The notes under the pieces: model-generated
The model's database searches: none
The model's input: the letters and a program-made list of their open reading frames with translations, nothing else
Told to the model about the DNA's origin: nothing
Position numbers and translations under genes: made by a program
From: Henningerozyma blattae CBS 6284
Lineage: Eukaryota > Ascomycota > Saccharomycetes > Saccharomycetales > Saccharomycetaceae
Length of the DNA stretch: 64,000 nt
Assembly: GCF_000315915.1 (NCBI RefSeq)
Contig: NC_020186.1
Location: 2,386,909-2,450,908 of the forward strand
Direction: 5' to 3'
Part shown: piece by piece, positions 20,042 to 32,070 of the stretch
Layout of the letters: each line of letters starts with the position of its first letter
Position numbering within the stretch: the stretch's first letter is position 1

Positions 20042-20872
20042 ATGAATAGACGTTTACCGAGCAATTTAAACTCACTACTTCTTAGGTGTTCAAACGCTTC
20101 TCCTAACATACCTTCGATATCTCTAATTTTTCATCATCAATATCATTTACCTTCATTTAAATATAATCAAAACAGTGGCTTCCCTAATAATAATAATATA
20201 ATATCCAATACTCAACTATGTACTATAATTTCAACTCGTTCACTTACCTATTTACATGCAGGTAAGAGAATCAATGGGTTGAAAAGAGATCCTTCAAGTT
20301 TTTTAATTAATCCACATAATTTGGTTTATACAGACCTAAATGATGACAATTATTATAATAAAATAAAAGAATCCTTAAATTTAGAAGCTTATAATATTGG
20401 GTTAACAAACGACCTACTATTACAAATATTCACTCATAAATCATTTGCACATGGCCAAAAAGCCTATAATGAAAAATTTCAACTATTAGGTACACATTTT
20501 TTAAAATATTATACTTCGGTATATACAGTTACACAAGTTTCAAATGACCAGGATCAAAATCAATTAAAATTCAATAGATTAGGAAGTCTAAGATCAAAAT
20601 TATTAATTGATAAAACAGTTTTATCTAAATTTATTGAATTAAGAAAATTAAATGAATTTATTTTTTGGAAACTAAGAAATCCATTAAAAGATTTAAGTTA
20701 TAATGGTTCTGACAAAGTTTATTCTTCCGTTATAACAGCTTTGGTTGGTGGTATTTTATTGACAAAGGGTGATAAGAAAGCAATAGAATTTATTAATGGC
20801 GAATTTTTAAATGATAATTCTAATGAATCAACTTTAATCTCTATTGTTAATGATAAAAATTATAAGAAATAA
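20042..20872 (+). CDS. MRPL15: Mitochondrial large-subunit ribosomal protein mL57 (RNase III-like)
   Basis: A 276-residue protein with an RNase III-like fold. The N-terminal 75 residues are Asn/Ser-rich with basic residues and no acidic ones, a probable mitochondrial presequence. The conserved part starts at HAGKRINGLKRDPSSFL and continues through LLLQIFTHKSFAHG (the degenerate RNase III signature region) and GSDKVYSSVITALVGGILL. Residues needed for RNase III catalysis are not apparent, consistent with a structural ribosomal role. Next to SPA2/SPH1, and near CDC25, it corresponds to YLR312W-A in S. cerevisiae. The alternative mL44 (MRPL3) is larger and carries a double-stranded RNA-binding domain not seen here. 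Confidence 0.85.
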   Translation: MNRRLPSNLNSLLLRCSNASPNIPSISLIFHHQYHLPSFKYNQNSGFPNNNNIISNTQLCTIISTRSLTYLHAGKRINGLKRDPSSFLINPHNLVYTDLNDDNYYNKIKESLNLEAYNIGLTNDLLLQIFTHKSFAHGQKAYNEKFQLLGTHFLKYYTSVYTVTQVSNDQDQNQLKFNRLGSLRSKLLIDKTVLSKFIELRKLNEFIFWKLRNPLKDLSYNGSDKVYSSVITALVGGILLTKGDKKAIEFINGEFLNDNSNESTLISIVNDKNYKK

Positions 20873-21326
20873 TGTTCGTTTGATTAATGCCTGGTTTAAA
20901 AAGAAAAAATAATAAATTAAAAAAAAAAAAAAAAAATAAAAATAATAAGGTCAAAATAGAAGCTATCAGTTTTGCAAGCATAATTTACCCCAAGTTGCAC
21001 AATTCAAAGTGCTTGTTTTTTTGGAATTTGTTTCCCCAATATTCATTCCCCTCATCGCCTTCTCTTACTATTCTGTTTTTTTTTTTTAATATTCATAATT
21101 AATTTTGATTGTATATTATACATACTTATACATATTTGTATATAATTATTAATCCATGTAAATAGGAACTTGAAAATGTCATACTTTATTCAAAACTCTC
21201 TTGTAGAGTTGCGTCTGTTAACACGCATTTTTAGGATAAAAGTCCAATATTAATATACACTATATATAAATATAAATATATATAATAAAAATACATGCGA
21301 TTTTACTCCAAGTAGTAATGGATTAT
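20873..21326. other. Convergent MRPL15 / SPA2 3' region
   Basis: About 450 bp between converging genes with poly-A near 20910-20940, poly-T near 21078 and AT-rich TATATAAATATA runs near 21260, suitable for 3' end formation on both strands. No gene is seen. Confidence 0.6.
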
Positions 21327-22894
21327 TTAAACAATTTGGTGGTTACGATCATCAAGTCTAGAACTCAAGTATTCAATTTCCTCTTTTAAACTTGCTTCTT
21401 CCACAGATTTAACAAGTTCTTTAGTACATTTAGCAACATCAAATGCTAAACCTGCTAATCTTTGTTTAAATTGTTTGTCAGCATAGTCTTTATCACCTTG
21501 TTCATTAGTTAAAATGCCATCTATATTTAGTTGGCATAATGTAGTCATACGAGTACTACAATCTCTCAAACTTTGAACCACCCAGCTACCATGTTCCTTC
21601 AAATTAGCATTTCTACTTTGGTTCATAGATGTACTTGTTGCATCCGACATTTGACAAATAACTTGATTAATGGCATTTGCTTCCACTCTTAAGTTGCCCT
21701 TAGTTGAGTTTGGTTGCTTAATAGATGTTAATAATGATTGAATAGTGGAGATGACTTGAACTGTTTGATGTTCTAGATACAATAGTAAATCAGCTAATGT
21801 ATTATCTGGGTTTTTAATATCAAATGAATCAATGTCAAATTCATTGGAATTAGAATCAACTTCATCCATATTTTTTTCATCATCATCATCATCATCATCA
21901 TCACCATCTGAACTATTTTCTTCACTTTCAGATTCTTCACTTTCAGATTCGCTCTCTTCAGAATTATTATTATTTTCTTTTACCACTTTATCACTATCGT
22001 TATTCATTATTCCCATATTTTCATTTATATTGTTTTTTGGAATGAATTCAAAACTTTCTTCATTACTAATTTGATTTGTAGATAGTTCACGTTCTTCATG
22101 GTTACTTTTACTAATTAATGAAGGATGTTCTTCTAAATGAATAGCTTTATTCATTATTGAGGGATGATATTCTTTATAATTTAATGAAGATGGGAACTTC
22201 TCATTATTAATTGAATATTGATCTTCTTCCTTGGTGGTAATATTTATTGAAGGAATCTCATTGCTACCGACCATATTCATTGAAGAATAAGTGTCTTCGT
22301 TTTTAATTTCATTTCTTAATGGAATAAATTGGAAATCATCACTGTCATCTGGATTGTTACTATAAGATTGCATTAGTCCAGTTTCTTTTATTTCACCTTG
22401 GGATTCATTATTTAAAGGCACAAATTGGAATTCTCCACTATCATCAATATCACTCACAGTTATATTTTCAGATGAAACAACTGGAATATTAAAGTTTGGA
22501 TATTCTTTCTTAATACTATTAGCAAATGGATTTGATGGTTTTAAACGTTTTAACGAATTAATTCTATCAATTGATTTTAATCCCATTTTCTGAATATTAT
22601 TTCTAATATTATGACCTTGTTGTTCTTCAGCTGTAACTGATGGATTCAATTCAGGGTTGGCAGAAACGAAGGATGATTCGGAATTTAAATCATTGATTTC
22701 CATTTGAAGTTCTTTAGGTTTTGTTGGGGATGGGTTATTAAATATATCTCTTGAATTTATATCTCCAACATCAAGATCATTATGATCTTTGGCAGTAATA
22801 AAGGTAGGTGTAATATTTTCAGCAATTTCTGGTCCATTTTCTGGTAGCCTTTGTATGACTGCTTTAGAATTCTCCATATTATTATAATTAGTGC

Positions 22895-22946
<52 letters not shown>

Positions 22947-25900
22947 GGACGAGATGCTCAAACTTCCAGAGTGAGGACTTGGCAATTCAGAATTTGAGAT
23001 TTTGATAAAACTACTATTATTTTCAATAGTTGTGATATCATTTTTAATTACAGTTGTATTTAACTCATCGTTAAAAGAACTTTCACTCACATCAATTTCC
23101 TTCCCGGTATTTGTTGTATCTTGTAAATTTGAAGAATTGTTGGTATCAACTTCGTCATTAATTTGAGGTTTGAGAATTTCCTTATCATTATTAAATTCAA
23201 AAATATTTTTAGATTGAATAGAAGTTTCTGTAGCCTTATTTGATGAAAATTCGTCAGTTTTGTTAGCTTTATTATTTAGGTTTTGCAAAGTACCATTAGA
23301 AGGTAAATCGATTGGGTTCGAGAATTTTCTAGACATTTCACTAACACTAACAGAGCTACTCATACTACGCATATTAATTGATCTATTTGGTTTAGCAGAT
23401 GTGGTTTGTTCCCCACCATTTGATATAAATTTTTCAGTTAAATTCTTTCTGGTTATATCTATGTTTTTTCTTAAGGCCTCTGAAGTAGGTTGTTGCTCTC
23501 TTTCAGATACTTTGGAAGAGAGTTGAGCAATTTTTTCTCTAACACTATTTTTATTTTCAGTATTAGTTAAAGTTGATAAGGTAGGCTTTTTATCTACAAC
23601 CTTTGCAGGTGATGAATGGGCATCAACAAATTCATCTAAACTACCTTTAGTGTTTCGGTTAGAAGTAACAGTGGAAGACATAGATGCTCTATTATCAAAT
23701 TTATTGAAACCTTCTTCAAATGGATTTGGTGTGTTTATCATTTGAGAAGGAGAATCCTCTTTTTCTTGTTCAATATCCAGCTCACCAGTAAAGTTATCAG
23801 ATATTTCAATACTAGCTAGCCTATCTAACTTGGCGGAAAGATTACCATCCTCACTCTCAGAAGATAATCTTTGAAGTTTAGTCATTCTGTTAGTGGTATC
23901 AGGTACACGTTGTTGAGTTCTAGTCGAAGACGTCAAGGTGGAGTTAATCTGTGAAGCCTTTTCATCGATAGGTTTAATATCATCAATGGAAGTATCAAAA
24001 GTTTTATCTATCTTATCTGGACTTACGGTAGACGAAAATATTTTTGTAGAAGTATTCGAGATAGTTTCATTCAAGTAATTATTTTCGTAGTCACTGGTAA
24101 ATTTTGAATTAGTATTTACTCTGCTGAGCTGATCTTTATGGTTCAAATTATTCAATGTGTTACCATTGGAAATTACTTCTTTGTTTCCATAAAATTGATC
24201 AGTTACTGCTTGTTTAATAGGTGAATCAGAATCAGCATTTACTTGAACAAATGGATCTTTGTTGCTTAATTTGCTACCATTTGAAAGAATCTCCTTCTTT
24301 TCATAAAATTGACTAACTGATCCTTGATTAGTTGGGAGAGTTGAATTGGTGACTGAATATTTCTCAGGACTATCAAGTTGTAACCCATTTGTTAATCTTT
24401 TAATATTATGTGCATTATTAGAGAGTTTACCAGGTGAAGCTTCATTGCTATCGACACTTTCTGATATAGATGTTTTTCTGGAACTTTCAAACGTATTGTT
24501 TGCTGATGATTCAGAAGAAGTTCTTTGTCCATCAGACATAGAAACTTCGGATAATTGTTGGGTTAAGTTATTCAAAACTTTATTTGATTTAAAAGTTAAT
24601 GTGTCATTTTCAGAGGGAGAAGGTTTATTAATAAAAGTTTCTTCATTAGATGAAGAAGTTGAATTAATTTTTTGACCGTTGGAATTTATACGATCAAATT
24701 CAACATTATTAACAGTTTTTGAACTGATTGGATTTGAAATATCTTTAGACATTATTTGACTATTCTGTGAACCCTCAATTATTTTTGGGTTTGTAATAGA
24801 ATTGAGAGCAGGGACAATATTGATTTTAGTTGGAGTAGATGTTGGGTCTATATCTAATTCAGAAGAAGTTTCACTAGTTGAAATTATTGGTATAGTGGCG
24901 GTATTGTGGGTGGTGTTTATGGTATTATTACTAGCAGCATCAACAATAGTATCGTTAGAGTTCAAGTTAACGTCATTGGGAGAATTCATATTTGAATTGT
25001 TTGATGTAATTCTTTTTGAAGTATTTGAGTTTGCATTATTTAGTTCATTGTTAGATATAGCTTGAGGTGTATCTTCAATTAGTTCGGAGGAATTCTTATT
25101 TACGCTAGAGTATATTTTTTGTTCTTCGGATTGTAGCGCCATATGAGTTTGAGAGTCGTTATCCTTTGCTGTGGTAATAATTGATTCATTATTAATATTT
25201 AATACATCCTTTGGACTATTACTAGTGGTTGGAGATGAGATAGAATTTGGATCATTGACATCTTGTTTTCTATCAATGGCTGGAGTTGATGTAGAAATCG
25301 AATTAAAATCAGCTCTTTTATTATTTCTTTCAGGTGTCTTCCCTTCTTCAGGTGAAACATTTCTATCCAAGTTTTTTTCTGATAAGTTAGAAGATGTAGC
25401 TATGTTTGTAGTTATTTTAGAGTTATCTGTTATTTTATTTTGTAATTCTGGGGCAGATCCAGTAGGAGTCGATAATGAACGATTGGAACTTAAGGCAACT
25501 GAAAGATTCGGCTCATCAGATCCTATAGATACGGATGATGAATTATGAGAAGAAGTTGCTCTTATTTTTCTGTTTATTGGTGTTTGTGGATTAAAATTTC
25601 CACTTTCGCTACCTTCTTTGTTATTTGAAGTTGTTCTAGAATTAAACATTGATGAAAACAAGTTTGTACCAGAGATTTTTCTTGCAGATTGTGGTTGGAT
25701 TTGTTGAGAAGAATTGATCTTTTGGGTTAGCTTTAATGGTTTTACAGGTGACATTTCCATGTGGCCATCTTCAGAATTATCAATTAAAGTTGGCTTAGGA
25801 ATATCAAGTGATGATTGACTTAATGATTCGTAGGAGTCATTTGCTGTTGGCTTTTCTATGGAGTGTGAGCTCAGATCATTGCTTTTTGGAATTTCTGTGG

Positions 25901-28403
25901 AGACAGTACTTGTAGTAATAGTAGGTAATTCATTTGTCAGTCTTAATTTAACCTTATTAACTAGATTGCAAAAAGCAAAGATTACATCAGCAATAGCAGC
26001 ATTAACGGTGATATTTGGTAACACATCATCATACACACAAAAATATCTTATGGAGGTAATTAAATGTGAAAAGGAAGCACGAAGTAAGATGGCTTGATCG
26101 TTAGATTCTTGGGATAAAGATTCGTCCAATACACGTTTAATGATGTTTGATAATGAAGACAAAGCTTTAAATAAGTTCGACCCCATTTCTTTACTTTTTA
26201 AATCTGTTTCTTGATATAAAGTAAATATTATAGAATGAAAAGCTTGTAATTGTTGGAGAGTTATCAACCCATTGGAACTAATATGAGCTTTAACCATATC
26301 CTGTGTAAGTGATTTGTTTTCACTATGAAAATTCATTAATAAAGATTTGGTGCCATCTTGTTCAGTAATTTGTTTATTAATGGATCTTTCCGAAGCAGTA
26401 TTTTTTCGTAGTTGCAATTCTAATTCAGATATATGTTGTCTTAAGGTTTCATTTTCAATAGAAAGGTCGCTCAGTTGAGTAGACATTGACATCATTTCGT
26501 TTTTGAAGTTTTCATTCAATGATAGAACAGTACTTGATTCAGAAGAAGGTGCTCTCTGAGGTTGCATGCTATCATCGTTTGTCTCATTAGACTGTTTGAG
26601 TTGTTGTGCACTTTGAAAAAGATTTTTCATATTTGCCAGCTCTTCTTGTAATTGCATATTTTTCAAATTTAATTGGGAATATTTGTCCTTTAATGAATTA
26701 TATTCATCTTCATCTATGTTCAAAGAGGCACGAGTGGCAATAGGAGTTTCAATATATCTATCAGAGGGAGTATCCTTAGAGGGGATGATTGGTGTATTAT
26801 CTTCTGAGTTTCTTCCTTCTCTGTAGCCTATGACATTATTTGAAACATATTCATATGCTGGTTCTTTTATCTTTTGAATAATGTCTGTTTTTGAATCGTC
26901 ATCTGCAGAATCATTATTCATATTAGTGTCATCGAAATTGGTTTGATTTGATGGACTAGATCTTGAAGCATTGTGATAAGTATCCGCTTTGTTATCATTT
27001 TCAGATATTAATTTGGGTTCCACAGGTATTATGTTATTTGAATAATTATTTATATTTCTAGTATCGGCGTCTGTTACAATTTCATCACTGTTACCGTCTA
27101 AATCTAGAATTGGATTATTATTTGTATTCAAATTATATTTCTGCAATTCCTTATCTAAATCAGCCAATTTAGTATTGGGTGTAGGAGCATCATGATGAGG
27201 TTTCAATGGCAGTACAGGACTCATTTCCTTTTCACTAAAATTTGTAGCTGGACTTGAGAGTTCTAGTTTATTAGACATATCATTCAGAAGAGGAGTGGAG
27301 TTGAAATCATTTAGATCAGGAGTATCATTTAAGTTATCACCAAATGAGTTATTTGAAATGGTATCTAATTGAGGTTTGTCATTTATGTCACTCTTTATAT
27401 TTACAGAAGCATTGTTACCCAAATTATTTTGAATGCTATTTTTCATTGTACTATTCTTTAAATTATCATTGGTGATTGTATTTTCATTTAAATGATTATT
27501 AGGTGTTGTGCTAATAGTTGACTCAATAGGTGATGTAGTAGCAATTGGGCTATTATTAGGAATTGAGTTGATAATCAAATCCTTTGTATTATTAGTATTA
27601 GTATTGGTATTAGTGTTGTTGGTATTTGTATTGGTATTAGTATTAGTATCGATATTTGTATCTGTATTATTTTCACTATCATCTTCATCTTCTGAGGAAG
27701 ACCAATCAATAGAAGCCTTTTGAGGTATAACCTTTGAAGGTTGAATTGAAGAGTGTGGTAACGATGTTACTGGTGATGGAGTTCCATCGCCTATTGAAGT
27801 TGAAGGTCTAGCATCAATTGGAGAAAGAATTTTTGAAGGATTATTAGTATTATTGTTTTTGTTAAGATCAGAATTATTTATGTGGGTATTAGGAATTTCA
27901 ATGTTCGAATGTTGAGCATTCTTATTATTAGTTGAAGTATTAAGGTTGATTGGGTCGTTACTACTTGTATTATTGATTATACTACTAGAAAGAGAAATAT
28001 TTTTTTGATGAGTGTCTGGGATATCCGGATCAGAATTATAGCCTCTTCTTGTAATTTCATATAAGATATCATTTACTAAATCTCCAAACCTGGACTGTGA
28101 CAAATTAGCCAATTTTTGTCTAGCTTGATTTCTCTTCATATGAAAAGTTGCCTTTGGTAATAAATATTCCGGTTGATTCTGATCTTCATCGATTCTTCTT
28201 TTCAATTCATCGTAAACATCGGTGCCTAATTCATAAAATTGAGCAGCAGATAACTTTAAAAGTTTACCACGAGCTTTTTGAGCTCTTGATGAAGTTGTTT
28301 GAGCATTATTCAAACCAATCACATCTGAAAAAGTTTGTAAGGCTTGATAATAGGAGAACATATCTCGCTGTTGAGCCTTTGAAAACTCTGTAGAGGAGGA
28401 CAT
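21327..28403 (-). CDS. SPA2: Polarisome scaffold Spa2 (or its paralogue Sph1)
   Basis: A 2358-residue scaffold for polarised growth that links formin, MAP kinase modules and bud-site factors. The N-terminus carries two Spa2-homology (GIT-type) repeats at about residues 28-62 (RAQKARGKLLKLSAAQFYELGTDVYDELKRR) and 93-123 (ARQKLANLSQSRFGDLVNDILYEITRR). A coiled-coil segment follows at about 560-690. A conserved C-terminal helical domain covers about the last 130 residues. Between them is a huge Ser/Asn/Thr-rich region with an Asn tract at 22895-22946, an Asp tract near 21885-21905 and NT repeats near 27590-27660. S. cerevisiae Spa2 has 1466 residues and Sph1 661, so this is greatly expanded. Both paralogues have neighbours present here (KNS1 for SPA2, MRPL15 for SPH1). 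Only one copy is visible. Confidence 0.93.
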
Positions 28404-29714
28404 CGTTGTTTGATCGTATGTATTCTAATGGATATGAAGCAATTCTTAAGGATTTATGTGTTTTCTTTCTATAATGTTTTTTTTTAACTTGGGTAGCTTA
28501 CTTAATGTGAAGTTGTCTATATTAAATAATGTCTATGAGATGATATAAAAAAAAATAATATTGATATGATTGTAAATATAAATGTTTGGAGTAAACAAAT
28601 AATTTGTCTTGTTGTGTTGAATAGTGTGGCTAGAAAATTCTCTGTTATGACAATTTTCTTTGTTTATTTACAAAACACTTAGCAATGAATAAACATGAGA
28701 TGGGTTGAAATCTTGACATTCTTTGGCTTCTTTTTTTTTTTTCGTTTTTTCCGATGGATAATGAAATTTTGAATGGAAAAACGCGTAGATTCCTGAAAGA
28801 TGTGTGTGGAAAAGATAAAAGAAATCTTGCGACTGACGCGTCGATTAAAAGGGGTCAGCGTCACAAATAAAATTTGGTTCACGTCATTTATTACCAAAAG
28901 TCGTGTTCATTTTGAGAGTTGTGGATAATATAATATCATTTCCAGCGTATCACCTGTTTTAGGAGAAAAGTTTTTGTAATCAAAAGGTATTATTAGAGAG
29001 TTCTATTCCGAATAACAAAATTAAATTCTATTTTACCCTCAAAATATCGTAATACTGCATGCTTTTTCTTGCTTTTATTGCTTTTATTGTTGTTGTTTTT
29101 TTTACTTTTCTTGATATTTTTCACAGGAAATCTTTCCACATCAAGATGAAAAGATAAACATCACCAAATTAGGAAGCCACTTTAGGGATAGGTGTTTCTA
29201 TCTGTTTGTTTGTTTTAGAACATATAATAAATTAGAAATATTTCAGAAATATATTTCATAGGTTGGAGTTAAAATGTTACTTTTTACAGCGTATAAGAAG
29301 CGGATCTAGTTCCTACGAAATGGTGCATTTACTATTAATATTAGAACAAGTTTACTGTGGCATAAGAGTTTCTTGTACCTTGATTATGGATAAGGTACCA
29401 ACAGTTCTCAATTTTGTTTCCATGAGGTTAAATGTGGTTATAATATTTGACTAATTTCCCTCCAATTTTAGTACCATTTGGTTTAACAAGTATATCTAGG
29501 CATTTTTTTCCATTTTCTTTTTCTTTTTTCATGGTGATTTGATGTAAATAAATTGGGGAAATATGTAAGGCCGATATACGTAACTGGAAATACTTTACTA
29601 AGAGTTATAGTAACAGTTTGAGGGAAACGGGAAAAAAGTGTAAAACAAAATAAAAATTTTATGAGTATTTTCGATCACGTGATTTGGAAATTTTCAGAAT
29701 AAAAAGAGAAGAAA
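28404..29714. other. Intergenic region upstream of SPA2
   Basis: It includes the SPA2 promoter and AT-rich DNA. Two ACGCGT (MluI cell-cycle box-like) words lie near 28781 (AACGCGTAG) and 28836 (GACGCGTCG), the type bound by MBF at G1/S. They are about 380-430 bp from the SPA2 start. An ATCACGTGAT box lies near 29675. No gene is seen. Confidence 0.5.
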
Positions 29715-29786
29715 TGCCATCTCCTAGAATCGAACCAGGGTTTCATCGGCCACAACGATGTGTACTAACCACTATACTAAGATGGC
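29715..29786 (-). tRNA. tRNA-His (GTG anticodon)
   Basis: A 72-nt intronless tRNA gene. Read on the minus strand the acceptor stem pairs GCCATCT with AGATGGC. The A box TAGTATAGTGG and the B box GGTTCGATTCT are intact. The anticodon loop is TTGTGGC between CATCG and CGATG, giving anticodon GTG. The sequence is essentially that of the S. cerevisiae tRNA-His genes. The encoded A after the acceptor stem is the discriminator position; the extra 5' G of tRNA-His is added after transcription. Confidence 0.97.
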
Positions 29787-29800
29787 ATGTTTTTCGTGAA

Positions 29801-30049
29801 TGTTGTGGCATAGTGATACTGTCAGTACACTGTGCCAAGGGTTAGGAGCTTACAAGCCCTAACTAAATCAGAGACGTTCGCGTCAACATGTTGCGACGCG
29901 TAAACTCGCTTGTATATAAAGCAATGCCCATGAGGCATCTATATAGAATTACACAGAATAAGATAAGTAAGTTATAGTTATAAGAATAATCAGGGTTATA
30001 GTCATCTGTAAAATACTAGCCAGATCACTATATAATAAATGTTTTAACA
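29801..30049. mobile_element. Putative solo LTR of a Ty-type retrotransposon
   Basis: It starts with TGTTG 15 bp from the 5' end of the tRNA-His gene and can be closed at ...TTTTAACA, giving about 249 bp with TGTT/AACA ends. Inside are a TATA box (TATATAAAG, 29913-29921) and two short hairpins (GTTAGG/CCTAAC and ATGCC/GGCAT), as in yeast LTR promoters. Insertion at 10-20 bp from a polymerase III start is typical of Ty3-like elements. No target-site duplication is obvious for this choice of 3' end, so the boundary is uncertain and the call rests on context and ends. Confidence 0.45.
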
Positions 30050-32070
30050 ACTAGTATGTTTATCATGATTGGGGAGTTTGCAATATATTTTTAATAATTT
30101 TTAATTGGATTTCATTCTTGTAGAGTAAAAAGTGTGTATTCTATTTTTTTTTCTTGTACCAGTTTAATACCGAATGCTATTCTAATCTTTTTATTTGTTG
30201 ATGAATGTCAACCTTCTGTCATGTTTTATATTTTGTTGTTAAAATGATACATATGAAATTTACTTTTATTAAAGTCATCCTTTACCAAAATAAATATTAA
30301 TTCAATCAAGTAATAGCCTTCTAACTCGCATTAATTTATACTGGCATTTAAGAAAGTCTGATATTATTTAATAACGACCCTTTGATGTAATATTGGATTA
30401 CTTCCTTTACACACTTTATTTATAAGCAACTATACTCATTTACAAAATATATATATATATACATAAAGCAGTAGATATACTATTTTAGAATCAAAGAGAG
30501 TATACCGTGAATATACGTTGCTAATAAAAACCCCAATTAGATAATTAATTGTCGCCAAATAGACTACAATAGGGTATATTAAGCTTAAGAGACATACAAC
30601 GCTTATGAGGGTAAGTAGGTGGAAAATTTTTTTACCTATAGACAACGATGAATTAGCTTAACTTCTCTTGTCCAGAACAAAATGTATAAATTTCCAGCCT
30701 TTCATTTGACACCTAACCCTTATATTTTACGTATTTTATCTGCTTTTTATTCCTACACAGAAGGGTAGAAGGTTTCTATATTTTCAAATGCTTATTAAAA
30801 CAGAATTATTCTCTAAATAATGACTGCTAATAACACCAATACAAAGGATTGGTTCTCTTTAATATATGGTTTCAAAATATAAGACTTTCTTTCCCTTTTA
30901 AATGCAATAAACGTGTATGAAAAAACATAAAAATACAAAAATTAGATCTCAAAAAAAGGTTGGTACGTTCTATATTTTGTTTTGGAAAATAGTTGTTAAT
31001 TCAACATCGTCAACGAATTAGAAGTTCATTCAATTTATTTAATTATTTTACCCTGGAACTAATGATTATTAAATCTAGAATTTATGGTCAGTATACTCTG
31101 TAACTTTCAAATTTTATACTAAATTACTGACCAAAAAAAAAATAATAATATAATTGGATATGTTTTTAGCATCACCTTTGGACATTATAATTTTTTAAAC
31201 AATGTATCTGTTGTCTTATGTATAAAGACCCCAAATATTCAACACAAATATTCTTGATCATTAATATTTTTCATATGATTTAAAAGAAAAATGAATATTG
31301 ATATAATTGTACTGCCGTTTATATATTTTCAGGAAACACTTTAAATCGTATGAGATTACTAAATTCCATTCATCTTCTGTGCTACATTTCTTCTTACTAA
31401 AAATTATGAGAGCTAACTTATTAGACTAAATGATGAAAAAAATATGAAGTAAATTGTTTTTATTACATATCTTTATTTAAATATACATCTTGTGGGGGTT
31501 GCTCTAAACTAGCTCTTCTCCTGAATTAGATTTAGACTTAATTTAACAAATAAATTATTCACGCGATTCTTAAATATTATTTTATCTCGTATTAAATACA
31601 AGAAAAGTGACCTTGTTATTTATTAGCTTCTGGAGTAGATTCTCTTAAACAAAATAATGAGCATATCCATTTCCAACTTTTGATTAGACATACTTAATAT
31701 TGACTAATTATCACCTCAAACCAGTAGATCAACTTACTTCCAAGTTACATATTTTAATTTAGAAATTACTTATTAATTTTTAGTAATTCCCTTATTATGA
31801 AGTAATGAAATGATTAATAAGTTGCCCTAAGCTTGGGAATTCTTATTGAATATCCCACAATCTTGTACCTTTGAGATTGTTGAACAACTTCATGTTGTTG
31901 AAAGAGAAAATTCCAATATATTTAGTATCAAAAGTTTAAAATGGTAGATTGATAATGTAAAGTTTCGTATCAAAAGCGATTGATTATGCGTACAGAAATT
32001 TATTAAAATAAACTATAAAATTATGATATATAAAGATTAAATGATATTATACTAATGAAGCAAAATGAGT
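30050..32070. other. Gene-free region between the LTR and PDC
   Basis: About 2 kb of AT-rich DNA ending in the 3' flank of the pyruvate decarboxylase gene. Only short, atypical frames occur, such as a hydrophobic one at 30436-30645 (minus) that lacks an ATG start. I see no tRNA, repeat or recognisable pseudogene. Confidence 0.55.
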
